Source: Bosea sp. 124
Lineage (GTDB): Bacteria > Pseudomonadota > Alphaproteobacteria > Rhizobiales > Beijerinckiaceae
Reading direction: 5' to 3'
Length of the DNA stretch: 64,000 nucleotides
Assembly (NCBI RefSeq): GCF_003046175.1
Contig: NZ_PZZM01000001.1
Coordinates: 558,001 to 622,000 of the forward strand
Shown: positions 36,923-44,434 of the stretch, one piece after another
How the letters are laid out: each line of letters begins with the position of its first letter
How positions within the stretch are numbered: position 1 is the first letter of the stretch
Position numbers and translations under genes: made by a program
Notes under the pieces: model-generated
Databases searched by the model: none
What the model was told of the DNA's origin: nothing
What the model saw: the letters and a program-made list of their open reading frames with translations, nothing else

Positions 36923-37008
36923 CAGGCTAGGCCATCGTCCTCTTCGCGATCGTCGGCGAAAGCAGCCGCCCGATCCTTGAGCAGTGATAATGCCTGCTTA
37001 TCACTCAT
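36922..37008 (-). CDS. possible 28-residue small ORF coupled to the HTH-TorD gene
   Basis: ATG 37008 to TGA 36924-36922 encodes MSDKQALSLLKDRAAAFADD followed by eight more residues (acidic end). An in-frame ATG lies four codons upstream (37020). The stop overlaps the next start as TGATG, typical of translational coupling. There is no good ribosome-binding site. Either a genuine small protein or a leader peptide; an inverted repeat lies at its 5' end. Confidence 0.4.
   Translation of the reverse strand: MSDKQALSLLKDRAAAFADDREEDDGLA
36983..37005. promoter_or_regulatory. perfect 8-bp inverted repeat, candidate operator
   Basis: AGTGATAA (36983-36990), seven-base spacer, TTATCACT (36998-37005). 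It covers the first codons of the tiny ORF in front of the HTH-TorD gene. A symmetric dyad of this size suits an HTH dimer, possibly the fused regulator itself, or a short RNA hairpin. Confidence 0.4.
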
Positions 37009-37018
37009 AAATACAATC

Positions 37019-37044
37019 ATTCCAATCTCGATTCAGATTGGAAT
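37019..37044. promoter_or_regulatory. perfect 10-bp inverted repeat at the end of DUF3306
   Basis: ATTCCAATCT (37019-37028) and AGATTGGAAT (37035-37044) flank a six-base spacer. The right arm lies in the last codons of the DUF3306 gene and the left arm just beyond its stop. On the minus strand it is followed by GATTGTATTT, so it could act as a weak terminator between two operon halves, or as an operator. Confidence 0.5.
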
Positions 37045-37731
37045 TGCCCCACCTCCACGCTTGCGAATCCGCACGGAAACGTCCTTCGGCTCGGGCGAAT
37101 TTTGCACCGCAGCATAGACCGGCGGCGCTATTTCCGGTGCAGCAGAGCCGGTATCGCCAGCGCTTGCAGCGTCGCCGCTCAATCGGACGGCCGCCAACTC
37201 TGCGTGCGAAGACCCGTCTTCTTGCGCTGCAGCATCCAACTTCACACCTTCGTCATTAGACGAAAGTTGATGCGGCATCACGCCGCCTGTCGCTTCGTCA
37301 GCGGCGATGACGGGTGCTTCCGGCTCGGGAGCCTCGCCGAAGATGCCGCGCACCATCGCGGCGACATCGTCCGATTCCGTCAGGGGGCCGTAGCCGGGCG
37401 CTCCGCCCGGCGTGTTCCAGTCGAGCGCGTAGTCACGGGCCGGATTTTCGAAGCCGGCGATCGCGGGATCGCTCTCCCAGGCCCGCCGCAGCGCCGCCAG
37501 CTTCCAGGTCTCCGGCACGTTCTGCTTGAGCCACGGCGCGAGGTCGAAATCCTTGTCGATGAGGTCGAGCGACGGCGGCTCGGCGACGTCGGCCGTGGCG
37601 GCCGGCATCGTTGCGTCCTCGGGCAGCCCGGCCGCGCATGGTTCCGGCAGAGCCTCAGGCTCGGCCACCGCGCGCTTGCGGCGCGACCAGCGGCTCAGGA
37701 AGCCTTCATCCTCGGGCGCATCGGCGCTCAT
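37033..37731 (-). CDS. DUF3306 domain protein
   Basis: A 232-residue protein. The recognisable part is N-terminal: GFLSRWSRRKRAVAEPE, DFDLAPWLKQNVPETWKLAA and LRRAWESDPAI..DYALDWNTPG, matching DUF3306 as I know it. The rest is low-complexity, acidic and Ala-rich. There is no signal peptide and no membrane helix. DUF3306 and DUF3305 genes regularly sit together near molybdoenzyme/formate dehydrogenase loci, and here they overlap by 4 bp (ATGA). Function unknown; an assembly role is inferred from context only. Confidence 0.85.
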   Translation of the reverse strand: MSADAPEDEGFLSRWSRRKRAVAEPEALPEPCAAGLPEDATMPAATADVAEPPSLDLIDKDFDLAPWLKQNVPETWKLAALRRAWESDPAIAGFENPARDYALDWNTPGGAPGYGPLTESDDVAAMVRGIFGEAPEPEAPVIAADEATGGVMPHQLSSNDEGVKLDAAAQEDGSSHAELAAVRLSGDAASAGDTGSAAPEIAPPVYAAVQNSPEPKDVSVRIRKRGGGAIPI

Positions 37732-38246
37732 GCTTCGTCCTCGCGCCGGCGCGTTCCCGGGTCGGGGCGCGGCGCGGCGCCCTTGCGCGGATCGTGCTCG
37801 GTGCGCTTGCGCTTGATGAATTCGCGCTCGACATGATGCGCCTCGAAGAAGGCCAGCACCTGCTCGGCGATGGCCTGCGGCATCGGCAGCGCCTCGACGA
37901 CGTCGCCGACATTCTCGGCATAGACCTCGCCCTCGAACGGGTCCGCCGTGACGCCGACGAACTCGATCTCCGGCTCGATGCCGGTCGGCCGGATCGCGAC
38001 CCAGAGCCTGGCGCGACCGGCCTGGAAATTCTCGCGAAAATGGGCGGTGTCGACCGAATGCAGCGTCAGGGTGGCGGGGCCGAGATAAATGCTGCGCCGG
38101 TCGGGCGTACCGGGCAGCTCGGTCCAGGGCGCGAGCGCCGGCGGCTCGGGCAGGATGGCGAGCGGCGTCCAGGCGTGATCGATCCAGGGCGAAACGACCG
38201 TGCGACGCTCGACGACGATGCCGACCTCGATGTGCTGCTGGGTCAT
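37728..38246 (-). CDS. DUF3305 domain protein
   Basis: A 172-residue cytoplasmic protein: VGIVVERRTVVSPWIDHAWT, IYLGPATLTLHSVDTAHFRE, LWVAIRPTG, then a basic C-terminus (EREFIKRKRTEHDPRKG). This matches DUF3305. No catalytic motif is visible. It is followed immediately by DUF3306 (ATGA overlap) and preceded by DUF6352 with a 10-bp gap, so the genes are almost certainly co-translated. Function unknown; linked by context to formate dehydrogenase maturation. Confidence 0.85.
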   Translation of the reverse strand: MTQQHIEVGIVVERRTVVSPWIDHAWTPLAILPEPPALAPWTELPGTPDRRSIYLGPATLTLHSVDTAHFRENFQAGRARLWVAIRPTGIEPEIEFVGVTADPFEGEVYAENVGDVVEALPMPQAIAEQVLAFFEAHHVEREFIKRKRTEHDPRKGAAPRPDPGTRRREDEA

Positions 38247-38256
38247 GCTTCCGTCC

Positions 38257-39267
38257 TCAGTTGGCCATCTCGCGGATCGCGAGCGGCAGGCCGGTGACGA
38301 GGTTCTGCGGCTTCAGCCGCATGATCCTGTCCGGCGACATCGCCATGACCAGATAGATCGGCTTGCCTTTGGCCGCCGGCAAGACCGGGACGTCGTCAGG
38401 CAGGGTCATCCTGTAGAGGGCGAGCACGCGCGACAGCGCCTCCTCGCTCACCGTCTCGCCCTGCCACAGCGCGTTGCCGATGCCCGTCGCCTGTGCGTCG
38501 AGCCCGACGAACCAGCGCCAGTCCGCGTCCTTGACCTTTTCCAGCGGCGTGATCGCGACATCGAAGCCATGGATCTGGCGGACCCAGTGGCGCAGCGCCT
38601 GGCCGAGCGCCGCACGCCCCGACGGCGCCCCGCCGAGATCGAGCACCATGTCGAAGCCGTCCGAGCGCTGCCAGTACTGGTCGGCATTGGCGGCTTTCAG
38701 AATGTCGAGCGAGGTCGCGGCCGGACCTCCCAGCATCGCGAGCAAAGGCGAGGCGTGGCGATCGGCCTCGTGGCCCTCGATGATGTCGGCATCGGCGAGC
38801 AGGATCGTGTTCTCGTGATGGGTGACACGCTGCGGCCGGAACAGGCATTCGGCGGCGCGCGCGACATAGGGGTCGTCGACCTCGTCGAGCGCCGCGCGCA
38901 GGATGACGTGGACGAGCTGGTCGAGGAACAGCGGCGGAATGCTGACAGCGCCTTCGCGGATGATGCCGGCATAGGCGGCCTCCAGCGTCGGCGCGGCCAG
39001 GAGCCGGTCGCGCCAGCCCAGCATGAAGCGCCAGTTCTCGCGGGCATCCTCGTCGAGGATGCCCGCGACATCGGCGGGCGCGATCTCGGCCTGCGGCTCC
39101 TGCATCAGCTTCGCATGCAAGGCGCGCTCGGCGTCGCAGGCTTCGTCCGGCGGCAGCAATTCGGGCCGCGCCAGATAAGCCTTGAGGAAATCATCGGTGA
39201 CCCGCAGGCCGCCGCCAGGCTCGCGGTCCAGCAGCAGATGGCCCGATGTGGCCCAGAAATGCGTCAT
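38257..39267 (-). CDS. DUF6352 family protein
   Basis: A 336-residue protein beginning MTHFWATSGHLLLDREPGGG at ATG 39267; the longer frame would overlap the upstream gene. Conserved-looking segments include RPELLPPDEACDAERALHA, WRFMLGWRDRLLAAPTLEAA and VTHHENTILLADADIIEGHE. No nucleotide-binding, metal or membrane motif is evident. I recall the family designation DUF6352 for proteins of this kind beside formate dehydrogenase genes in Hyphomicrobiales. Role unknown. Confidence 0.75.
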   Translation of the reverse strand: MTHFWATSGHLLLDREPGGGLRVTDDFLKAYLARPELLPPDEACDAERALHAKLMQEPQAEIAPADVAGILDEDARENWRFMLGWRDRLLAAPTLEAAYAGIIREGAVSIPPLFLDQLVHVILRAALDEVDDPYVARAAECLFRPQRVTHHENTILLADADIIEGHEADRHASPLLAMLGGPAATSLDILKAANADQYWQRSDGFDMVLDLGGAPSGRAALGQALRHWVRQIHGFDVAITPLEKVKDADWRWFVGLDAQATGIGNALWQGETVSEEALSRVLALYRMTLPDDVPVLPAAKGKPIYLVMAMSPDRIMRLKPQNLVTGLPLAIREMAN

Positions 39268-39289
39268 GCCAGCCCGGTCTCTTCGCGGT

Positions 39290-39838
39290 TCATCGAGGCT
39301 TTCCAAGGCTCAGGAGATCGACCTGCTCGGCGGGCCCGTCATCTTCGCCCGCCACCTCCAGGAACTCGAAGGCGCGGAAGCCCTCGCTCTGGCCCGCGTC
39401 GCGCGGCGTCAGGGTGCGGAAGCGCTCGCGGATCTCGCCATCCTCCTGCGTCCGGTGCAGCGCGAGCAGTGTCTGGGCCGGATGATCGCAGAGCGAGGCG
39501 GCAAAGGCGATCTCCTCGGCCGCCGCCGCGCGCGCCGTGGCGAGATCAGGCGCGCCGAGCTTGTCGATGAGATGCCCGGCGAGCTGGGCGATGGCGGCCT
39601 CGCGCTCGGCTTCGGTCGCATCCGTCACCACCGCCAGCGTGCTCCAGCCGAAACTCGCGACGCCGAGGAAGCCGGAGCGGAAGGCCGCCCGCGCCTTCGG
39701 ATCGAGCCCGGTCGGGTCGGCCTGACCGAACAGAAAGGAGCCGGTCACCAGCCATTCGCCTGGCTCGGCCGCGCGGCGAAACACGAAGGTGTCGGACGGG
39801 TCGAGCCGGATGGCGCGGGGCAGCTTGACGGCGCTCAC
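39290..39838 (-). CDS. DUF6505 family protein
   Basis: A 182-residue protein starting with GTG 39838, which overlaps the stop of the upstream lipoate-ligase-like gene (GTGA). It reads AIRLDPSDTFVFRRAAEPGE, WLVTGSFLFGQADPTGLDPK and FRSGFLGVASFGWSTLAVVT. The central helix-rich part is followed by an acidic tail. I recall the name DUF6505 for this family. No enzymatic motif is seen. Its tight coupling to the lipoate-ligase-like gene suggests the two act together. Confidence 0.75.
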   Translation of the reverse strand: MSAVKLPRAIRLDPSDTFVFRRAAEPGEWLVTGSFLFGQADPTGLDPKARAAFRSGFLGVASFGWSTLAVVTDATEAEREAAIAQLAGHLIDKLGAPDLATARAAAAEEIAFAASLCDHPAQTLLALHRTQEDGEIRERFRTLTPRDAGQSEGFRAFEFLEVAGEDDGPAEQVDLLSLGKPR

Positions 39839-40578
39839 AGCTTCGGCCCGCCGCTCTCGCGATCGAGCCAGTCAACCCGCGCCAGCGCCTCGACGAGGCT
39901 GCGGCGCCCGGTGCCGGCCTGCGTCGTCACGACGAGGTCGCCATTGGGGTCGATGCCGTGGCGGGTGCCGGGAACCTTGTCGAGCCGGTCGAGCCAACGC
40001 AGGGCCGTCGCCTTCGCGCCGTCGCTCTGCCAGCGCGTCACGCTGAGCATCAGATGGCGGGCGAAGGCCTCGATCAGATCGACCGCATCGACCTCCTCGA
40101 ATCCTTCCTCGGCCATGCCGACGCCGACATGCCCTGCCGCGAAGGGCGTCATCGTCGTGGCGCGCAACATCGCCCCGAAGACCAGCCAGTCCGGCACAGT
40201 GTCCTCGCCGCAGCCCTCCGGCCAGGCCAGCCTGCCGCCGCCGATCAGGCCTAGATCGTAGATCAGCGCGTCCGGCCAACGGAACAAGATCGGCCGCTCG
40301 GGAGGGCTGTGGACGGCCAGCGCGTCGGCCAGTGCATTCATCGCGAGGTATTGGGCGAGCCGCGCCTCTCCGAGCGGGCTCTCCGGCTCCAGCACGACCG
40401 CGAACTCGACGATGTCGAAGCGCCGCGTCCAGACCAGCGTCGCAGCGCCAGCTTCCGACGCGATGGCGCAGGCATGGGCGAAGGCATCGCCCGATTCGCG
40501 CAGAGCCACGAGCGAGAAGCCCGGCGGCAGAACCGGCTCGCGGCGCAGATCGTCCGGGCGCTGGGCGCTCACCGCCAT
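39835..40578 (-). CDS. biotin/lipoate-protein-ligase-like family protein
   Basis: A 247-residue protein distantly resembling the biotin/lipoate ligase fold: ALRESGDAFAHACAIASEAG (the early helix), VLEPESPLGEARLAQYLAMNA, FRWPDALIYDLGLIGG (where active ligases have W-P-N-D) and WLVFGAMLR. The usual catalytic Lys of the family is not evident in the WPDAL loop, so ligase activity is doubtful. GGAGG precedes ATG 40578. It is the first gene of the leftward formate dehydrogenase accessory operon and diverges from the polyferredoxin gene. Confidence 0.72.
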   Translation of the reverse strand: MAVSAQRPDDLRREPVLPPGFSLVALRESGDAFAHACAIASEAGAATLVWTRRFDIVEFAVVLEPESPLGEARLAQYLAMNALADALAVHSPPERPILFRWPDALIYDLGLIGGGRLAWPEGCGEDTVPDWLVFGAMLRATTMTPFAAGHVGVGMAEEGFEEVDAVDLIEAFARHLMLSVTRWQSDGAKATALRWLDRLDKVPGTRHGIDPNGDLVVTTQAGTGRRSLVEALARVDWLDRESGGPKL

Positions 40579-40641
40579 GATCGCAATATCCTCCGAGGGC
40601 GCGACGAATTACTCATCGTTCGTTTCTTTTGAACCACTCCA

Positions 40642-40661
40642 ATTCCATATAAGCATGGATT
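40642..40661. promoter_or_regulatory. near-perfect inverted repeat in the divergent promoter region
   Basis: ATTCCAT (40642-40648) and ATGGATT (40655-40661), one mismatch, six-base spacer. It sits between the divergent lipoate-ligase-like and polyferredoxin genes and shares the half-site ATTCCA with the repeat at 37019-37044. It covers an upstream candidate ATG (40655) of the polyferredoxin, which favours the later start. Confidence 0.4.
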
Positions 40662-40708
40662 ATCGCAAGAGAGGCGACACAACGCCGCCACCCGAGGATG
40701 CGCCGACG

Positions 40709-42748
40709 ATGCAAGACGCCACCCGCACGCTGATGGTGTGCTCGTGCGAGGATACGATGCCACTCGATGGCGCGGCGCTGGCGCGCGGCTGCAAGGGTAG
40801 CGACATCCGCACCGCCAGGCATCTCTGCCGGACGCAGACGGAGCTGTTCACGCGGGCGCTGGCCGAGAGCGCCAACATCACCGTCGGCTGCACGCAGGAG
40901 GCGCCGCTCTTCGAGGAGATCGCGGCCGATCTCGATTATGCGGGCGAACTCGTCTTCGCCAATATCCGCGAGAGCGCCGGCTGGGCGCGCGAGGCGAAGG
41001 CCACCGGGCCGAAGATGGCGGCGCTGCTCGCCGCCGCCGCCGAGCCGATGCCTCCGGTCTCCTTCACCACCCTGACCAGCAAGGGTGTCGCCCTGGTCTA
41101 TGGCCGCGACGAGGTCGCGCTGTCGGTGGGCCAGCGGCTAGCCGAGCATCTCGACGTCACGATCCTGCTCAGCCGCCCGGGCGAGATCACGCCGCCGCGC
41201 GTGATCGAGACGCCAGTGCTGAAGGGCACGATCGCGGCCGCCAGCGGCTGGCTCGGCGCCTTCGAATTGCGGATCGACGACTATGCGGCGCCTGCGCCGT
41301 CATCGCGGGCAAGGCTGGTCTTCGGCGAGCCGCGCCAGGGCGCAACCTCGCATTGCGACATCGTCATCGACGTCTCGGGCGGGACGCCGCTGTTTCCGGC
41401 CGGCGAATTGCGCGCCGGTTATCTGCGCGCCGACCCCGGCAGCCCGGCCGCGATCGAGAAACTGGTCGCGGAGGCCGGCCATCTCGTCGGCGAGTTCGAC
41501 AAGCCCGCCTATGTCCGGCTGAACGACGATCTCTGCGCGCATTCCCGCTCGCAGAAGACCGGCTGCACGCGCTGCCTCGAACTCTGCCCGACCGGCGCGA
41601 TCACGCCCAATGGCGACCATGTCGCGATCTCGGCCGAAATCTGCGCCGGCTGCGGCGCCTGCGCCGCTGTCTGCCCGACCGGCGCCGTGACCTATGCCCT
41701 GCCCCCGACCGACGCGCTGCTGCGCCGGCTGCGCACGCTGCTTGCGACCTATGCCGAGGCCGGCGGGCGCGAGCCGGTCGTGCTGCTGCATGACGGCGAG
41801 CATGGCGAGGCGCTGATCGACGCGCTCGCCCGCTTCGGCGACGGCCTGCCGGCCCGCGTGCTGCCGCTGCGGGTCAACGAGATCACGCAGATCGGGCTCG
41901 AGACCTTCGCGGCGGCGCTGTCCTTCGGGGCCAGCGCGGTGCGCGTTCTCGGCCGCGCCCGGCCGAAGCACGATCTCTCCGGCCTGCAGCGCAATCTTTC
42001 CTATGCCAATACGCTCGCCTCGGCGCTCGGCTTCGGCTCCGGCGGCGCGGGACTGATCGAGACCGATGATCCCGACCAGTTGGCTGCGGCGCTGGCCCGC
42101 CTCGCGCCTGGCATCGTCTCGCCCGCGCCCGCGCGTTTCCGGCCGATGGGCGAAGGCCGGCCGCTGCTGCGCCAGACCATCGCTGAGCTGTATGCTGCGG
42201 CGCCCACGCCCGTGGCCTCGGTCGCGCTGCCGGAACGGGCGCCTTTCGGGACGATTCATGTCGAGACAGAGGGCTGCACGCTCTGCCTCGCATGCGTTTC
42301 CGCTTGTCCGGTGCAGGCGCTCTCCGACAATCCCGACCGGCCGACGCTCGCCTTCCAGGAGGACCTTTGCGTGCAGTGCGGGCTCTGCGCCGCAACCTGC
42401 CCCGAAAAGGTGATCACGCTGGAGCCGCGCATCGACTTCGAGGCCTGGCGCGGCGGCAAGCGCGTGCTCAAGGAGGAAGAGCCGTTCCACTGCATCAACT
42501 GCGCAAAGCCCTTCGGCGTGCGCAGCACCATCGAAAAGATCGCGGCGAAGCTGGAGAACAAGCACTGGATGTTCTCGGGCGACGCGGCCAAGCGCATCGC
42601 GGTGATCCGGATGTGCGAAGATTGCCGCGTCGAGGTGGTGGTCAACGAGAGCTTCGACCCGCATCTCTCGCCGCAGCGGCCGAATGTGCGCACGACCGAC
42701 GACTATCTGCGCGAGCGGGCCGAGCGCGGCGACGACCCGTTGCAGTAG
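40709..42748 (+). CDS. polyferredoxin-like 4Fe-4S protein divergent from the formate dehydrogenase operon
   Basis: About 679 residues from ATG 40709 (MQDATRTLMVCSCEDTMPL); ATG 40655 is an alternative. The N-terminal 200 residues contain several Cys (VCSCED, GCKGSD, HLCRT, VGCTQEAP) and a possible nucleotide-binding-like region. Ferredoxin Cys groups then follow: CTRCLELCP, CAGCGACAAVCP, CTLCLACVSACP, CVQCGLCAATCP, and late pairs HCINCAKPFG and MCEDCRVE. No signal peptide is seen, so it is cytoplasmic. It could ferry electrons to or from the dehydrogenase or its assembly machinery. The Cys layout recalls HdrA-like and NapF-like proteins, but I cannot assign it. Confidence 0.85.
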   Translation: MQDATRTLMVCSCEDTMPLDGAALARGCKGSDIRTARHLCRTQTELFTRALAESANITVGCTQEAPLFEEIAADLDYAGELVFANIRESAGWAREAKATGPKMAALLAAAAEPMPPVSFTTLTSKGVALVYGRDEVALSVGQRLAEHLDVTILLSRPGEITPPRVIETPVLKGTIAAASGWLGAFELRIDDYAAPAPSSRARLVFGEPRQGATSHCDIVIDVSGGTPLFPAGELRAGYLRADPGSPAAIEKLVAEAGHLVGEFDKPAYVRLNDDLCAHSRSQKTGCTRCLELCPTGAITPNGDHVAISAEICAGCGACAAVCPTGAVTYALPPTDALLRRLRTLLATYAEAGGREPVVLLHDGEHGEALIDALARFGDGLPARVLPLRVNEITQIGLETFAAALSFGASAVRVLGRARPKHDLSGLQRNLSYANTLASALGFGSGGAGLIETDDPDQLAAALARLAPGIVSPAPARFRPMGEGRPLLRQTIAELYAAAPTPVASVALPERAPFGTIHVETEGCTLCLACVSACPVQALSDNPDRPTLAFQEDLCVQCGLCAATCPEKVITLEPRIDFEAWRGGKRVLKEEEPFHCINCAKPFGVRSTIEKIAAKLENKHWMFSGDAAKRIAVIRMCEDCRVEVVVNESFDPHLSPQRPNVRTTDDYLRERAERGDDPLQ

Positions 42749-42775
42749 AGGGCGTTTCGTTCGTCAAACCCGCGC

Positions 42776-42882
42776 CGTCATCCCGGATGCAGCGAAGTGG
42801 AACTCCGGGATCCATCGTAGAGTTCCGGAGGCCTTCGATGGATCCCGGAGCGGCGCCGCTTCGCGGCTTGTCCGGGATGACG
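42776..42882. repeat. intergenic palindromic element, CGTCATCCCGGA family
   Basis: Outer 12-bp arms CGTCATCCCGGA (42776-42787) and TCCGGGATGACG (42871-42882) with an inner pair TCCGGGATCCATCG / CGATGGATCCCGGA. It fills the gap between the convergent polyferredoxin and WD40-cytochrome genes and may serve as a terminator. Related elements: 755-866 and 53693-53841. Confidence 0.8.
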
Positions 42883-42906
42883 TCGAGGTTTTTGATCGAG
42901 CCTCGC

Positions 42907-44313
42907 CTACTTTGCCGCCGTCACCTTCTCCAGCCAGTCGACCAGCGCCTGCCGGTCCTCGGCCGAGCCGATGGTCTGCTCGGGCATCTTGGTGCCGGGC
43001 GTGTAAGCGCCGGGACCGATCTCGAACAGTTTCGACACCGTCTCCTTGGTCCAGACGATGTCCATCGCCTTGAAAGCGTCGGAATAGGCATAGGCAGGGG
43101 CGCTCGCGATGCGGCGGCCGAAGAGGCCGTGCAGGGTCGGTCCGGCGCGGTTGCCGTCCGAGGGCGTCAGCGTGTGGCAGGCGGCGCAGGCCCGGAAGAC
43201 CTGCGCGCCGCGCTCGCCCTGGAAGGCTGCGAGCACGTCTGGCCCTGCACGCGGCACGACCGGGCCGACATGCTCTCCGGTGACGGCATTCCAGCGCCGG
43301 ACCAGCCGGTCGGTGCCACCGGACAGAAGCTGCCGGCCATCGGGCAGGAAGGCGAGCGACCAGACCGGCAGGCCCGGCCCGACCAGCGTCGCGCGGATGG
43401 TGCGGGCCTTGCGGTCGACCAGCGCGACCTGGCCGCGCAGGCCGCCGGCGGCGATGGTGGCGCCGTCGGCGGAGATCGCGAGCGCGATCAGCGGCGTCTC
43501 GCCGATCGCGATCTCGCCGCGCGCCTCGCCCTCGGGGCCGAACAGGCGCAAGCGGCCATCGGCGGCCGCGACCGCGATCTCGCCATCGGGCGCGACGACG
43601 ACGCCATTGAGCGGGGCCGGCAGGGTGACGACCCGCTCGGTGCCGGCATCGGCCGGCCAGATCCGCAGCGTCGCGTCGTAGCCAGCGCTGACGAGGCCAC
43701 CGCCCGGCAGGAACGCCACGCCGTTGACCGGTCCTTTATGACCTTCCAGCACGCGCGCCGTGCCGTCGCCGAGCGAGGTCACGCGCAGGGTCTCGTCCCA
43801 GGAGGCGGAGGCGAGGTGGCCGCCATCGGCCGAGACCGTCAGCGCCGCCACCGGCCCCTTGTGACCCTCGATGACCCGCGCCGGCTCGGCCGCGGCACCG
43901 CGCCAGAGTGCGATGCGGCCATCCTCGGCGCCGGTCGCGAACTCGGCGCCGGTCGCGAAGCTTGGGCCGGCAGAGGCTTGGTCGGCGGGAGCTTGGCCGG
44001 GGATGGCCACGACGGCATTCACCGCGCCCTGATGGAAGCGCAGCACCGCTTCGGCGGTGCCGTCGGCAAGGCCCCAGAAGATCGCCGACTGGTCGAAGGA
44101 GCCGGTCATGGCGAACCGGCCATCGGGCGAGACCGCAACGGCGCGCACCGGCCCGCCATGGCCGCGGAGCTCCTGCGCCGAGGCCGGGATGACCAGCGCC
44201 AGAGCCAGCAGCGACAGCAGGGCGAAAGGCGCGATCCGCCTTCTCCCCCGGGGGGAGAAGGCGGCAGCGCGAAACGCTGATGGATGTGGGAAAGAAATGC
44301 GCCCCGCTGCCAT
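42907..44313 (-). CDS. WD40-repeat protein fused to a C-terminal cytochrome c domain
   Basis: About 468 residues from ATG 44313 (GAGGG upstream), with a signal peptide whose hydrophobic core is IAPFALLSLLALALVIPASA. Residues about 55-350 are WD40 blades (e.g. GHGGPVRAVAVSPDGRFAMT, GHKGPVAALTVSADGGHLAS). The last 110 residues are a class I cytochrome c with heme motif CAACH and axial Met in PGTKMPEQT. It is expected in the periplasm, transferring electrons or docking a partner on the propeller. The long n-region of the signal peptide is encoded by a palindromic repeat. ATG 44328 and 44370 are other possible starts. Confidence 0.85.
   Translation of the reverse strand: MAAGRISFPHPSAFRAAAFSPRGRRRIAPFALLSLLALALVIPASAQELRGHGGPVRAVAVSPDGRFAMTGSFDQSAIFWGLADGTAEAVLRFHQGAVNAVVAIPGQAPADQASAGPSFATGAEFATGAEDGRIALWRGAAAEPARVIEGHKGPVAALTVSADGGHLASASWDETLRVTSLGDGTARVLEGHKGPVNGVAFLPGGGLVSAGYDATLRIWPADAGTERVVTLPAPLNGVVVAPDGEIAVAAADGRLRLFGPEGEARGEIAIGETPLIALAISADGATIAAGGLRGQVALVDRKARTIRATLVGPGLPVWSLAFLPDGRQLLSGGTDRLVRRWNAVTGEHVGPVVPRAGPDVLAAFQGERGAQVFRACAACHTLTPSDGNRAGPTLHGLFGRRIASAPAYAYSDAFKAMDIVWTKETVSKLFEIGPGAYTPGTKMPEQTIGSAEDRQALVDWLEKVTAAK
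44236..44264. repeat. perfect palindrome within the signal-peptide coding region
   Basis: Arms CCGCCTTCTCCCCC (44236-44249) and GGGGGAGAAGGCGG (44251-44264) are exact complements around one base. It encodes the FSPRGRRR-type basic stretch before the hydrophobic core of the WD40-cytochrome signal peptide. An imperfect relative (TTCTCCCCCGGGGAGAGAA) lies about 100 bp away at 44345-44363. Confidence 0.8.
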
Positions 44314-44434
44314 ACATCCCTCATCCATATGCCACGCAGACACATTCTCCCCCGGGGAGAGAAGGATCAAGCGCGGTTGCCTCGATGCAAGAAGCCATCA
44401 TATGAAGCGCTCCGATCCGCACACGGTTCCCTCG

